Source: Castor canadensis
Taxonomy: Eukaryota > Chordata > Mammalia > Rodentia > Castoridae
Assembly (NCBI RefSeq): GCF_047511655.1
Contig: NC_133399.1
Span: 4,653,333 to 4,717,332 of the forward strand
Direction of reading: 5' to 3'
Length of the DNA: 64,000 nucleotides
Part shown: one piece after another, positions 1 through 11,495 of the stretch
Layout of the letters: each line of letters starts with the position of its first letter
How positions within the stretch are numbered: position 1 is the first letter of the stretch
The notes under the pieces: generated by a model
The model's input: the letters and a program-made list of their open reading frames with translations, nothing else
What the model was told of the DNA's origin: nothing
The model's database searches: none
Made by a program: the position numbers and the translations under genes

Positions 1-165
1 TTGGTTCCAGGCCAGTGCAAGTAAAAAAAAAAAAAAAAGAAAAACCAAAACTAAAAATGGGAAACAACTGATCTCAAAAAATAGCCAAAGAAAGAAGGGC
101 TAGAGGTGTGAGTCAAGTAGTACAGTACCTGCCAAACAAGTGCAAAGCTGTGAGATCCATTAATT
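1..165 (+). mobile_element. B1-dID-type SINE, 5' truncated by the window edge
   Basis: The tract starts inside the B1-like half (GTTCCAGGCCAGTGCAAG, then an A-rich linker) and ends in a degenerate ID-like half (GTGAGTCAAGTAGTACAG ... GAGATCCATTAATTTG). The same element, in the same position relative to flanking DNA, is present in full at about 19,661-19,880 and reversed near 63,025-63,250, so it was carried along by duplication rather than inserted separately. Confidence 0.7.
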
Positions 166-292
166 TGCCTAAGTAATATTTGCTATTAAAATCTCACAGA
201 TTTTTAATGCTTTTTGAAGAGTATATGAAGATTTCATTCATTGAATGAGAAAATAAATCGGAGTCAGCACTTCTATGAGGTGATATTGCTAA

Positions 293-664
293 TGATAAGG
301 AAACCAGGAGAAAGATAAAAGCTGGGAAAGGATAAAAGACAAGTAAAGCCTTTCCCCTTTCCAGGGTTCCTACATCCTGCTATCTCCTTAGAAACTGCAG
401 ATGGCCTTTGTCCACAGGTGCATTGACATGATATACTGTAATTTTGAACAGCTAATTGCCAAGTCTTCTTCTGCACTCTCTGCTTGCCTGCTGCTGCTTT
501 TCTTAGTATAAAAACCTCAACCATCCTGAGCTCAAGGTGGGCCCCAATTTGGAGATATCCAAGTGCTGGCCCACTAGTGTAATAAACCTTCCTTTCCTCC
601 AACCACCTGGGTTTGTGTCTTATTCTTGCTGCTCAGTCATACTTTCTGTAACGTTTCTGCAACA
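293..664 (+). mobile_element. Solo LTR of an endogenous retrovirus with 4-bp target duplication
   Basis: The element starts TGATAAGG and ends CTGCAACA, the TG...CA ends expected of an LTR. It is flanked by ctaa (289-292) and ctag (665-668), a 4-bp duplication with one change. The paralogous sequence near 20,011 reads straight through (attgctaggtag) without the insert, so both boundaries are supported by an empty site. Within it are a TATAAAA box at 507-513 and an AATAAA polyadenylation signal at 581-586, in the right order for a plus-strand LTR. No internal viral region is attached, so this is a recombined solo LTR. I cannot name the family; a 4-bp duplication is usual for class I (gamma-like) elements. 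Confidence 0.85.
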
Positions 665-1025
665 CTAGGTAATAAAATCAAACAAAATTGTGCTTTGAGC
701 AATTATGCACAAATAGAAAGATCATGAAAGTCTGACTGTAGTTGAGGACAGCACTAAAAGCCACTTTTCCTTATTGAAGTACAGATTCCTCAGGCTTTTG
801 CTGCCACCCAGGCATTTATCAATATTGACAATCTGTTTAGAATATCCTGTGTCTCCTCCTTAAGGAGGTGATGAGACAGCTTACATATTACAAAAGCAAA
901 AATTAAACTAAGTAACCTTAAAATGGCATAAAAATGGCATTAATCCCACTGGCATAAAGTAAAGTTTATTCATATTTAGAATATGCTAATGCTGCATTGG
1001 AGAGTGTAAAAAATTTTTAACTTCA

Positions 1026-1107
1026 GGGCTGGCAGAGTGGCTCAAGTGGTAGGGTGCCTGGCTAGCAAATGTGAGGCCCTGGGTTCAAACCCCAGTACTA
1101 CCAAAAT
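1026..1107 (+). mobile_element. ID-like (tRNA-derived) SINE monomer
   Basis: Well-preserved monomer with CAGAGTGGCTCAAGTGGTAG (A-box region), GGGTTCAAACCCCAGTACTA (B-box region) and a short A tail. It is a useful duplicon marker because the same insertion is found at 20,356 (+), 40,603 (-) and 62,455 (-). Confidence 0.9.
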
Positions 1108-1339
1108 GTTTTTTAACTTCAGTGAGAAAAAAAAATTAAAAACAAACAATACTATTAACTAATTAATATAAAGTATAGAGAGTTGTAAAGTATGACATGA
1201 ATAATATTTAATGTGGAGTAGGAAGGAAATAAAAGTAAATTTTCTTTATATTCAACTAAAGCTAAGTCTTCGTTCCTAAATTGTGGATAGCCATATTATA
1301 TTTTATGTAACCCTTGTGGTAAGTATGAAGAAAACATTT

Positions 1340-1434
1340 CTTTTCTTTTTTTTTTTTTGTCAGTATTGGAGTTTGAACTCTGGGTGGCATGCTTGCTAGA
1401 CCAGATTTCTACTACTTCAGCAGTTCCTCCAGTG
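1340..1434 (-). mobile_element. ID-like SINE, minus strand, with oligo-T start
   Basis: Reverse-complement ID-like sequence: oligo-T, then CAGTATTGGAGTTTGAACTC and CTTGCTAGACCAGA. The same insertion occurs at 20,655-20,745 and, reversed, at 62,128-62,222, but is absent from the fourth duplicon copy near 40,385. Confidence 0.8.
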
Positions 1435-1659
1435 AAGAAATGATTTCTAATACAGACAACCACAAAGAAAAACAAATGAAACCATATCAATGATACATAA
1501 AAGAGAGAGCATGTACATTTGATTGAAGGGAGGGATCAGTATCTGCACAAGTCATTAATAAATGTGAAGATGGTGGACTAGACTAATGCATCAGTGAATT
1601 ATTAATTATTATTAATACCTCTGAGGCATAGAACCAGAAAGATGGTGAAGCATTATCTT

Positions 1660-2515
1660 TCAAACTGTGTTTAAGCTCTGGGGCCTCTTCCTGATGGCCT
1701 GATTGGTCTTTCCCTATATTTTGCTCCCTGCAGCACTTCTCCTTCACTTCTGATCCAGGACCACTAAGGGGAGAAGGGATCCTTTTACTGGCAGAGTGCC
1801 AGGAACAAACACCTGTTTCCAACCCTTGGCAGGCTAGACCTCCTTTCTGGTTCCTACCCAGGTCAGCTTCAGTATTCATTGCACTTAAGCAGAACATTCT
1901 CCTGAACTTTCAGGATGGAAACTGCTTCTTCCACTTCAAAACTGGGCCAGCAGTCTGTAAAGGGAATTCAACCATCAGTGTCTAAGGATCTACCACCTGA
2001 ACTCATAGAAAAAGCATTATGTGCACCAGAGAAAACACTTCCTATTAGAATTGTATGTTCCACCCACCCTTTACAACTTCTGACATGCTCCCATATCTTC
2101 CCAAAGGCTCATGATTTTGCTTCAATAATGGTTACCTGAATTAATCAGAACAAACAAAACAACACTAAAGCAAGCAGATTTTTTTTGAAGGGGTTGATAC
2201 TGGAGCTTAAAGTCAAGGTCTTACACTTGTTAAGCTGGCACTCTACCACTTAAGCCCCTCCACAAGCCCTCTGAATTTCTTTGGACTGTCGCTTTCTCCA
2301 CCCTTTAAAAGCAAAGCAAAGTTCTTCTGTGTAAAAACTGGGGTGCCTGCACACCTTACATTTGGGGAAAACCTCTACTGTAATACAAAAACCAAAATCA
2401 TATCCTGCATTAATCATGATGTCATTATAAAATGAGAAATAGTCTGAGGACAGTAACAGGTATGTGAGAAAGGGACCGAGTCCCCCCTCCACTGCAAGGG
2501 CAACAATGTATGCAT
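1660..2515 (+). repeat. Segment repeated in reverse at about 47,985-48,500, partly also at 16,960-17,200
   Basis: Shared strings include the complement of GGCACTCTGCCAGGAAAA, the stretch GATCCAGGACCACTAA, and TAATCATGATGTCATTATAA (against AATGATATCATGATTAATC at 48,080). A sub-part with CTTAAGCAGAACATTCT near 1,885 recurs in direct orientation near 17,126 (GTTAAGCAGAACATTCT). The 74-104 codon open frames inside are not conserved between copies, so I treat the segment as non-coding. Confidence 0.7.
2179..2273 (-). mobile_element. ID-like SINE, minus strand, degenerate
   Basis: Oligo-T followed by GGTTGATACTGGAGCTTAA and GGCACTCTACCACTTAAGCC, the complement of the ID-like B- and A-box halves. 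Confidence 0.7.
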
Positions 2516-3000
2516 GGGTTGCTCATTTCCAGTGGTTCTACCAATGTGGGGAATAAACACATTCAGGGATTAGTGGCAGCACTAGGAATACTGAGCCTCA
2601 GAGGACAGTTACTGGATTTAAGTCCTGTTTACCCTGGACCTGGAACTCTCGTAAGAAACCCATTCCTCTTTAGCCATTTACTAGAAATTTCCCACCCAGC
2701 CTCATAGAAAAACCTCATTATATTGGGACTGTCAGAGGGCTGATGGAGGATATTCCTGTCCAGTGACTTTCCTGGGAGTTCTCCCTGGGACTCCCTTCTT
2801 CCTTGGACTGTACCACTAACTTTCTATAACTATCCCTAGTCAGCAAGCAGCTGTGGCACTGCTTTCAAACAATTCTTCTCCCAATAAAGGTTGTGCTAAG
2901 GTATTAAGCCATCCCCATACTGCTTTCAGTCTAACATCTCTGTCTCCTCTTGGATCTCTGCATGCATTTCAGTCCAAAATGCCTTTTTTTCCAATTAAAT
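2516..3000. other. Unassigned interval
   Basis: Contains a 65-codon plus-strand frame (2,510-2,707) and a 71-codon frame running into the following SINE. Neither resembles a known protein to me. The tone (CCTGTTTACCCTGGACCTGG) could be an old retroviral or LTR fragment, but no motif decides this. Confidence 0.3.
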
Positions 3001-3182
3001 ATAGGTACTCAGGAGGCAGAGATCAGCATGATTGTAGTTTGAAGCCAGCCTGGACAATTAGTTCATGAGACCCCCATCATGAAAACACCAAATGCAAAAC
3101 AGGGCTGGTGGATTGGCTCAACCTGAAGAGCACATTCCTAAGCATGGAGCCCAGAGTTCAAATCCCATTATGCCAAAAAACC
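3000..3182 (+). mobile_element. B1-dID SINE
   Basis: B1-like half (GGTACTCAGGAGGCAGAGATC, AGTTCATGAGACCCCCATCA) joined to an ID-like half (GGGCTGGTGGATTGGCTCAA, AGAGTTCAAATCCCATTATG) and an A tail. The upstream end of the B1 half is lost. Confidence 0.85.
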
Positions 3183-3189
3183 TCTCATA

Positions 3190-3600
3190 AAATTGCCTCA
3201 TAACATCAACTTGTCCTAGATCCTGGGTTAGGGGAGATTTTGGCCTTGGATTGTCAGACTAAGGCTGTTGTTTTTGGTGGGCTCCTGGGGTTTCAGGTCA
3301 GCAAAACTCTGCTCTAGGTCACAGGCATTTGTTAGTATTACCTGTCTAGTCTAGGATGTGGTTCCTTCTCCACAGATAAGCCATGGTTCTCAGCCATCAG
3401 GTTTCCTAAATCCTTGATTGGTCCTCATCAAAGACTTCCTGCTTCTTAGCCAACATGGTCTCACCACAGCAGCCATGATTCCATCCTCTTTGCTATCCAA
3501 TGAAATACAAGGTGAGAACACTCTCATTTTCAGTCTGTAACTGAGTTGTTGCATTTTTACATGGGTTCACCAATAAATCTTTATTGTGAGATTAAAAGGC
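3190..3600 (+). mobile_element. Possible LTR-type fragment
   Basis: The interval ends ACCAATAAATCTTTATTGTGAG, an AATAAA signal in a context typical of LTR or transcript 3' ends, after a CT-rich stretch (CTCACCACAGCAGCCATG). No TG...CA ends or target duplication could be fixed, so the assignment is weak. Confidence 0.3.
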
Positions 3601-5140
3601 TTTGCACATATTATTTTGGTAATGCTTTGCCCATTCTCTTACACAGAGTGTATAAAGATTTTAATACTCAGGGAGACCTGAGGAAATGAGGAGAGGCTAA
3701 CTTGTGCTATAAGTTGAAATTATTAGCTTCTAAAAAGTGTTAATGATATCATAATGGAGTTGGGTATAAGTTCAGTGACATTGGAATGAATTACATGTTT
3801 TCATTTGTTCAGGAGGAACAGAAGGAATATGTTTTCAACTTAAGTTTATTTAACTCACATACTTCTCCTTCCTTCTCTTCAGACTTGATTAACGTAAAAG
3901 AGAAATAGCTGGGCACACTGAAACATCTAACATTGACATAGATTGCATTTGTTCTCTGAATATCCTATTCACACACAAGGTATCCTGATACCAATAGAGC
4001 AATCAAAAATGAAAAGGACACTTAAAGGCATATTCTTTATATAACTGAATGTTCACAGACACCTGTTTAGGCCACTCATGAAGTTAGCAATTATCTTAAG
4101 AAAGCAAGGAAAATAGACTGCCCAGGGAGATATACATAGGTTAATGGGGGAGCTATGGTGAAAATTTACTCCCAGAGGCAGATGTGTGGTCAGGATGACT
4201 CTTTGGGATGCGCATAGCCTTTGATAGGCTGCTCTCCACATTGTCCATGAAAGGAAGGGGCAGTGAGGGGAATACATGTTCATCATTATGAGTAAAATTG
4301 AGTCATATACTTCTTCAGATTTCTACATAGAAGGACATATAGGGAGCCATCCCCAAACACAGAATAAAAAAGATAAGAAACTTAAAATCAACACTTCCAG
4401 ACTCCAAGAATTAAGATGAATGGACAATGCATTGTGTCTGAACTGAAGGCAAAAGAGGCACTCCAGAGAAGCATTAACTTCCTTCACTAGAAATCCCTAA
4501 GAACAAAGGTCAGAAAACTAAAGTGTCAGTGAAGAAAGGCTGAAGGCAGAGAGTACTCAAGTTTGAAGGCCAAAATCTCCATGGCACTAGCTTTAGCAGA
4601 ATTCACAAATTTATTAGTTTCACCTACAAAAACCCTACCAGGATGTCCCAATGACATTCAGAAGAATCCTTCCAACTTTTGATACTGGCTGTTTGGTGGG
4701 AGGGATTATCAATTTTGAAATTTTAAATTTTTCCCCAAGTACTGTCTTATAGAAAAATCTACTTCCCCAAGTCATCACTGTGGAAATTTTTCCACCAAAA
4801 TTTCAAGGGGAAGTGACACATGTACTCCACAACCCTAGATACAAAAAACTACAAGTTGTGATGTTCCTGTAATGACAGGAGTTAAACTGGGATAAGCAGG
4901 GTGGGGACTGAAGTATCAACAGATCAAAGGCTAGTCAGAAAAGGACATCACAACACAAACATCTTTTAGAGACAGTAGTGAATAGAGAAGGGAGTCACCT
5001 TGAAATAACACCCAAGGGTGTGTAAATGTTAACCAGAGTCCTCTAGTCAGGAGAAAAAAGAAACAGCTTTGAACTTAGAATATATAAAGAAAACAATGGT
5101 AGAAAACTGGAAAATGGATATGGTAGAAATGAAAGAATGA
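3601..5140. other. AT-rich interval, nothing recognised
   Basis: I find no SINE core, gene, RNA or tandem repeat here on either strand. The only frame above 70 codons (minus, 4,053-4,286) lacks any recognisable motif. Confidence 0.5.
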
Positions 5141-5142
5141 CA

Positions 5143-5880
5143 TAGAATGGATAGGTGGGGAGTCACCTCTAATGCCAGCACAAGGCTTATTGTGGAAAAA
5201 AGCCTGGAGCCTCTGGGAAACAAAGTGAGAAAGTGTTTGAAGAAAGCAAGGTCACAATGGGAATAAATAAGGAGACCCAGCAGAGGGAGGACTCATGGTA
5301 TCCATTTCACCCAGGAAGACCACTGTTCCCAGCTGTCCATTGTTGGTTGTTGGAGATTGGCAACATGTTCTGGAGGTCTCTTAGTGGCATCATGAACAAT
5401 CATGGCCTGGTTTAAGTAAAGCAGCATTGACATAAAAACAGCATTCTTTGTACAATATTTTGTGTGGCAAGCTGTATGAAGGAATGTAAGTTTGGGGACA
5501 TAAAGTGGGACATACAGTTAAATGCACATGGGCCAATCAGCATGAGAAAGAAAATCCAAGGGAATTTGATACAGACACTGGCTATAGGCTTATGTAGACA
5601 AAAGAACTGGGAGCAGGGGGCAAAGGCATGTGTGCAAAGAGTTCCAACCATGGCATGACATCTCAGTCCCTGTTCTGGGAGAAGTTCCAGAGTTGTTATC
5701 TGGAGGGTGTTCTGACAAAGGAGTCAACTAATTCCACTGAAAAAGAAGTACTTGATAGAATCCTTTTTGGTGTTAGATTGCAAAGCTCCAGAGAAGGACC
5801 CGGACTGCAAATGAGAAGACTTAGAATAACTATGGATAAAGTACTGAAAAGTCATTTGGGAATTGTGAGAACATTTTAGT
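5143..5880 (-). mobile_element. LTR-like repeat(s), minus strand
   Basis: Two pieces lie side by side. The 5,143-5,300 part (GAATGGATAGG ... GCCAGCACAAGGCTTATTGTGG; AATAAG on the minus strand) matches a copy at 9,988-10,170, which has AATAAA at the same point. The 5,520-5,800 part matches the LTR-like block at 60,640-60,830 (same orientation) and 22,260-22,480 (opposite), sharing AAGAACTGGG.GCAGGG and GTTCCAGAGTTGTTATCTGGAGG. A retroviral LTR origin is inferred from polyadenylation-like signals and repeat behaviour. No viral coding region is attached. Confidence 0.45.
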
Positions 5881-5889
5881 TATTTACAC

Positions 5890-8550
5890 TGCAGACAGCA
5901 TTTTTAGGAAAATAATTATGACTGACAGCATTAAAACAGCAGCACTAAATGTTCCTTGTTACAATTAGGAACACATAGACACAAGCTTGCAAAAGTCTAC
6001 CATCATTAACTTTGGATCCGCTACAAGTTAGGGGGACAATGCCTGTGATGCCAAATAGCCTTATTTGCTAATACACAAGTACATTTTATATATATAAAGT
6101 AACACTTTATTAGCTAAAACAAATATAGGCCAGTTTTTAAAGAGCAGGATTACCCAAATATCAGAATTTTTCTGAATGTTACTGATTACAAACAGCACAA
6201 CTATCAAAAATTTCATTAACTGTTTTATATGCCAAAATGTAGGTGTAATATTTTTGGATAAAAGAGAGCTTTAGCTGGTCCTTTTAGATAAAGTGACACT
6301 TTTAACTTTGCAAATGTTTGTACAATATTTAGATAAAATCTAGGCACAGAACAGAGATATGGGTGGTCATTAAAGAGAACTTCACATGAGCAAATACTAA
6401 AATGAACTCTGATTTATTAGTGCTTACAAGCTTCACTAGATCAACAGAAAACACAAGTATTTACATTGATAACACCTTTTCATACAACCGTTTCTACAGA
6501 TCTTCCTCAGGGAAAAATAATATTAAGATAGTCTTGTTAGTTTATGGAAATAGAGAATCGAGTTCAGTTTCACATGACCCTGGAAAACATTTTAGGAAAC
6601 TCTAAGATTACAGTCAATTTTCCTTCTTTTTCCCTTCAACTTTTCCCCCAAAATTCATGCTGAACACCTTTCTATATCCTTTCTACTTGTTGATTTATTG
6701 ACTTTATAACTTTTATTTTTAAAATGATTTTATAAGAATTTTAAATTTAAATAAAATTATTTTTCCAATTACCCTTATATTTTTACTATGTAGACCCATG
6801 AAGAAAGACAATTTTAAACTGTTTATAAGTAACTTAAAGACACTTTTGTTAATAGATCTAACTATGAAAGAACTGAATGTAAATTACACTCATAAAAAAA
6901 TGAAAGAGATTGAGATTATTGTCCTCACGATATTGCCTGTATTTTAGTTATACCTGATTAACATAAAACTTTGAAAAACTGGTTTTTCTTATAAGTAGCA
7001 GCAGAAGGGGTGGGAGAGAGGAGAAGAGAAGACTTTCATTTCCTGGCATTAACCTTATAATAAAAATCATTCTAAAGATGTACAAACACATGCATGTGCA
7101 GGAAAGTTTTAAGTTGTGCATGCCATAAATGTCAATTTAAGCATGCATAGAGCTCAAGAACATGTAAAAATGAACTAAGTGGCCACAAATACAATGATCA
7201 GTTCTTTTTAAATTTTTAGGAGGAAATTGAGATGTGTACCATTCTGTTCTTTCAGGACTCATTTTGGCCAGCTTCATAGCTAAAGAAAGAGTCAACAGTC
7301 TTAATCTCCAATAATACTGTTGCCATAGCTACAAGATTTTTGTATCTAATAGGTTAATCATACAACAGACATACACAAAATTCACCCAATGACACACAAA
7401 ACAACTACATTAATTCTGAGTGCATGCAAAGATATTGAAGGCTTTATATATACTACTCAAGGTTTTTTAAAAAAATAATCTCTAATAGTTTTTCTTGGGC
7501 TGCAGTAGCTTTGTTAGTAGCTAAACCTTTAATTTAAATTTAGGGAGACTAGTCTAGGGTGTAGTGTTGGCACCTCCTATACTTGTGTGGACAAAGGATA
7601 TAGGATGCACAAATCCACCTTCATATTTCATAGTAAAATTTTTTAAATTAGAATTTGTGTGACAGGCTGAAAGAAGGGCAGACTATTGTGGTAAAAAGGA
7701 TTACATCTCCATTGAAACTGGTGATAGAAAACATAGACAAGGTAGAATGAATTAACTTCTGAAGAGTTAATCTTCGGTAAGGGGCTTGGTGAAAAAAATC
7801 CCAATGCCTTATTGAATCCATTGCAGAACTCAGGAAGGTTGTCCTTTTGCCTTTAGCAAATGCCATAACCTTTTAAACTAAGATTTTAAATTTAAACACA
7901 TGGGACATTTTTAGACATAGATTTGAAATTCTGTCTTTGGTACTTCCAGCCTGTGTGCAAGTTAGACTGAGGTCATGGGTCCATAATACTGACCTTATGG
8001 TGCCTTGGCCAGGAGAATGAATGGAGCAGCCAAGGGTCACCACCTGCAGCAACCTGGATATGGCCTGTTCCCTCTCCTGGCCTACACATATCTGCAATGG
8101 GAAATCAGCCCTTCTCCAAAGCAAGACTGAAAGGAGAAAAACTATTAAAGTGTGTAGGCACATTTAGAGGCTTAGTTTTTTAGGTGGAAGACCAGGAGGT
8201 CAGGATAGAAAAGTAGCTCCAGTCATCAGCCACATGTCATTTGGATTTGCAATTGATTTCATGTTTCCAGTCCTGGGACCATGTGAGTCACTCATGAGGC
8301 TGAGAGAGATGACAGTGTGACTTGACCAGGACTTTTCTTTCCATTTGTCCTTGGCCATTTCTTATTCTGTTGTACTCACATAGATGGCCAGTCTGGGAGA
8401 GGAGACGAGCAGGCTATAGCATAGACGGGCAGGCTCTATCATGGCTGAGACAGATTTAGAGAGAACAGTTTCCAAGATAAACACTTTTTATAACTAGTGA
8501 GATGAGGAAAGAGTAAAAGAAAGAGAAGCTTTTCTATCAAAGTATTTGTT
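5890..8550. other. AT-rich interval, nothing recognised
   Basis: About 2.6 kb with oligo-A/T runs and no SINE core, gene or duplicon landmark that I can identify. Frames of 67-96 codons at 6,402 (+), 7,648 (-) and 7,873 (-) are typical of random AT-rich DNA and show no motif. Confidence 0.5.
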
Positions 8551-8559
8551 ACCCTCTCA

Positions 8560-8900
8560 GATTACTTAAAAATTCCTAAATTGCCATCTTAGGTGACTTG
8601 CATGTTTAAATGGTCCTTGCTTCTTCTTCTGGATCCCTTTTGATTCCATTGCCTGACAAACCCATCCCCCAAGCCTTTTAGCCAATTGGGAAAGATTTTG
8701 AACCTTTGACCTTGACAAATACTGGGTTAGGGGCAGGTATAACTGTGTCAGATATATAAGGAGGAGCCACAGTTGGCCATTTTGTGCTTGCGTTGTGCTT
8801 AGCTGGAGTGAGCACATGCTTGCACTCTTTGATCAAAGTGAACTGCCTTGTCAAGATTTTCTTTCTCTTTTGTGTCTCTTTTCAGCACCAGAAAGTTAAT
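8560..8900 (+). mobile_element. Possible LTR fragment, plus strand
   Basis: There is a TATATAAGGAGGAGCC promoter-like box near 8,752, followed by CTTGCACTCTTTGATCAAAG and a CT-rich tract. This arrangement resembles the U3/R border of rodent LTRs. The ends are not defined and no second copy is seen in the window. Confidence 0.3.
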
Positions 8901-9870
8901 TCCAAAAAGAGAAAAGGATGACATAGAGATGTGTTGACATCAGAGAGGTGGTTTTCAATGGAAAACAAAAACGTTGGGAGGGGGAATATTTTTGTTTAGG
9001 AGGAGAGCAGGGAGATGGAGAGACTGGAGCATAGATAAACAGAGACCTGGATATAGAGAAACTTTGGACCATGTCCCATAGCATTTGAAGATTTTGACAT
9101 TGTGATGAATATTGAAATATAAAGTAGCCCATTTGGGTCAATGGTTATTATTGTCTAATTTATATAGTGGCCAAATCATCTTACAATATAAAATTAGCTA
9201 TTTGGGTTTAATGTCTTTGTGAACTCCAGAGTCTGAAGGTTTTGAATGAGACATGCCAATGGACTGCCCCTTAGGGACTTGGATGATTTTGAACCATTTT
9301 GTGGATTGGAAATAGAGGGTCAGAAATCAAGACAGTTCCAGTGGGTTCAAGGATCAAAATTTGAGACAATTTCCATGGGTCTTAAGGTCCAATACGGGGA
9401 CAATTCCTGTGGGACTTAGACTGAAATTGAGAGGTGGTGGGTAGTCCTTGCAGTTACCTTACTTTGGTAGGATAGATGCATCAGAGATCAGAGGCAACCC
9501 CACTGCCAACCGCTAGACTATCTGTGCACGCACGTGGATATTTTCTAGGTGTCCCAAGAAAATAGCAGGTGAATCCACCCAGGTGGGGGATGGAGTATAT
9601 CCACAACCCCCCACCTCCTCACCTCCAGCCAGAGCTTTGTTGCGGTCCACAGTAGGATGTCCAGGGAAGGACTCCAAAGACACCTGAATGCAGGGGCAAC
9701 TCACAAAAACTGAAGGCAGGTGTTGGGTGGAGTTTCAGTGACTGGGGAGATGGCATCTGCTGGAGCCATGAAAGAAAGAAAGGGTGGGAGATCAGTGAAA
9801 AAAAGGTGGAGAAACAGCAGGGATGAAGGAGGCAGACTTCAGCCTCTGCTGAAGGTCCTAGAGTGAACCT
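8901..9870. other. Unassigned interval, possibly retroviral in origin
   Basis: It includes a loose internal repetition around 9,330-9,420 (GACAGTTCCAGTGGG, GACAATTTCCATGGG, GACAATTCCTGTGGG at spacing of about 35-40 bases). No open frame resembles gag, pol or env. The overlapping minus-strand frames at 9,513-9,930 are low-complexity and motif-free. Confidence 0.35.
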
Positions 9871-9879
9871 GAGAAGAGG

Positions 9880-10270
9880 TGTTGCTGTCCACTGTTTTCC
9901 AAGTTGTGAGAGTGCAGAGCTGGGAGTCAAACCTACACAATTGCCTCAGGTGTCACCACCATATATTAGACATGAAAAATCAGTGTGGAATGGATAGGCA
10001 GAAGACTCATATGCCAGCACAGGGTTTATTGTGGAGAAGTGGCTCTGAGGAGGGGACCCCAGCAAGAGAGCTGAAGCCCACTGCAGCTTACAGACTGGGG
10101 ATAGATAAAGGAGGTGGGGAGAGAAGACCCAAGAAGGTCACTGGATGGGAAAATCCTCAATGACCCTCTGACCTTCCTGAGATAATGGCTTACAGGTGGA
10201 TAATGGCTTAAGGTGGATGTCTATTTTTCATTAGGGTCAGGTGGAGAGTTTTTAATGAGTCTCCTGCAAG
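9880..10270 (-). mobile_element. LTR-like repeat, second copy of the 5,143 element
   Basis: GAATGGATAGGCAGAAGACTC and GCCAGCACAGGGTTTATTGTGG (complement carries AATAAA) match the element at 5,143-5,300 in the same orientation, about 4.85 kb away. The spacing would fit a provirus with two LTRs, but the DNA between has no recognisable viral gene and contains unrelated repeats. Two independent insertions are more likely. Confidence 0.4.
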
Positions 10271-10624
10271 AGGAAAAGGGTCCAGTTACAACATGACTTC
10301 CTTTTGTTCATCCTAACAGGATGTATAAAAAAACCTTTAGTTTCTTCTTCCCTACTAGCTTTCACAAAAAACATTTACTCAAAGTCATTGTAATGTCAGC
10401 TATGGACTAGGTGATCATAGTTTATGATATGAAAACATTTTAAAGTTACAGATGGGATATGGATAAAGAGAGGTAATAATGTACCCACACTGCGATGAAG
10501 TGGCACATTGTTCTTTGAAATGCATTTACCTTACTTCTAAAAGGATTTTGATATGTTCAGGAAATAACCACACATTTGAAAAACACTTGGAGAGAATATG
10601 TGACAATATAATTAATTACTTTAT

Positions 10625-10718
10625 TAAAGGACTATAGGTGGCAGAGTGTCTCAAATGGTATGATGCTTGCCTAGTGATCAAGGTTCTGTGTCCACCCCCA
10701 CTATACCAACAAAAATAA
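10625..10718 (+). mobile_element. ID-like SINE, degenerate
   Basis: GGTGGCAGAGTGTCTCAAATGG followed by GATGCTTGCCTAGTGATCA and an A-rich end. The same insertion lies at 23,340 in the left arm. Confidence 0.7.
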
Positions 10719-11317
10719 ATGAATATATAAATAAATGATTTTAATATGACAGCAGAAATACAGCTTAATACACAATACATCATTTTGTAAAATTTATTAT
10801 GAGTTTGTGGCTTCAAATGAAAATTAGAACACCACTTATATAGAACAATGAAACAGCTAAACAAGAATGTCAAGCAGGGCAGGAAAGGTAAGCTGGAGTG
10901 TGAGAGAAAGAGGGAGGTCTAATTTTAAATAACATGAAGAAACAAGTAGGAAAAACAACACCAAAAGTCATCAGTACAGGGCATGTGACAATGTACAAAG
11001 AAGCTGTTTAATGTTAAAAGGTCAAGTGTAATAAATAAGAACATTCCAAGTATTGGCAAAAAAACACAATACACAAACATCTATAAAAGTTCAGATGACA
11101 AATCCATACACCATCAAAACTTCCTACTAAATTTAAACTATCCATAATTTACAGAGCAACAATCCTCCATTACCACCTTTAAAGAAAATCCTGCTGAGAG
11201 TGGAACAAGGATAGTGTAAATTTATAGAATTAAAATGTAGAAAAGATTTTTCTGGCATTCCCATCATTATGGATATGGTTAATGGGCTTGAGTGGTTTTT
11301 GTTTGTTTCTTTCTTTC

Positions 11318-11495
11318 CTTTTGGAGGTACTGGGGCTTGAACTCAGGGTCATCACCATGAGTCACTCCATCAGCCTATTTTTCTGAAGGACTTTTGAAGA
11401 AATGGTCTCATGAACTATTTGCCTGGGCTGGCTTCAAAGCATGATCCTCCTGACTTCTGCCTCTTGAATAGCCATGATTATAGGAATGAGCCTGT
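11318..11495 (-). mobile_element. B1-dID SINE, minus strand
   Basis: Complement of the ID half first (GGTACTGGGGCTTGAACTCA), then the B1 half (GGTCTCATGAACTATTTGCC, GATCCTCCTGACTTCTGCCT). It has no counterpart near 23,950 in the left arm, so it was inserted after that duplication or lost there. Confidence 0.8.

Larger units (their letters stand above)
1..1650 (+). repeat. Duplicon copy, related to 19,740-20,790, 40,190-42,720 (reverse) and 61,920-63,250 (reverse)
   Basis: Landmarks in order recur in all copies: CCATTAATTTGC, AATCAAACAAAA.T.TGCTTT, GCAATTATGCA, TCCTCCTTAAGGAGGTG, an ID-like SINE, ATGACTAAAATTTAC (seen as its complement here), and ACTAGACTAATGCATCAGTG. This copy differs by a solo LTR at 293-664. 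It holds no coding sequence that I can see. The open frame of 109 codons on the minus strand is only the LTR read backwards. Confidence 0.85.

Noticed and set aside
5143..10270. A complete endogenous provirus between the two LTR-like repeats
   Set aside because: No gag, pol or env similarity by eye, no primer-binding site identified, and unrelated sequence in between.
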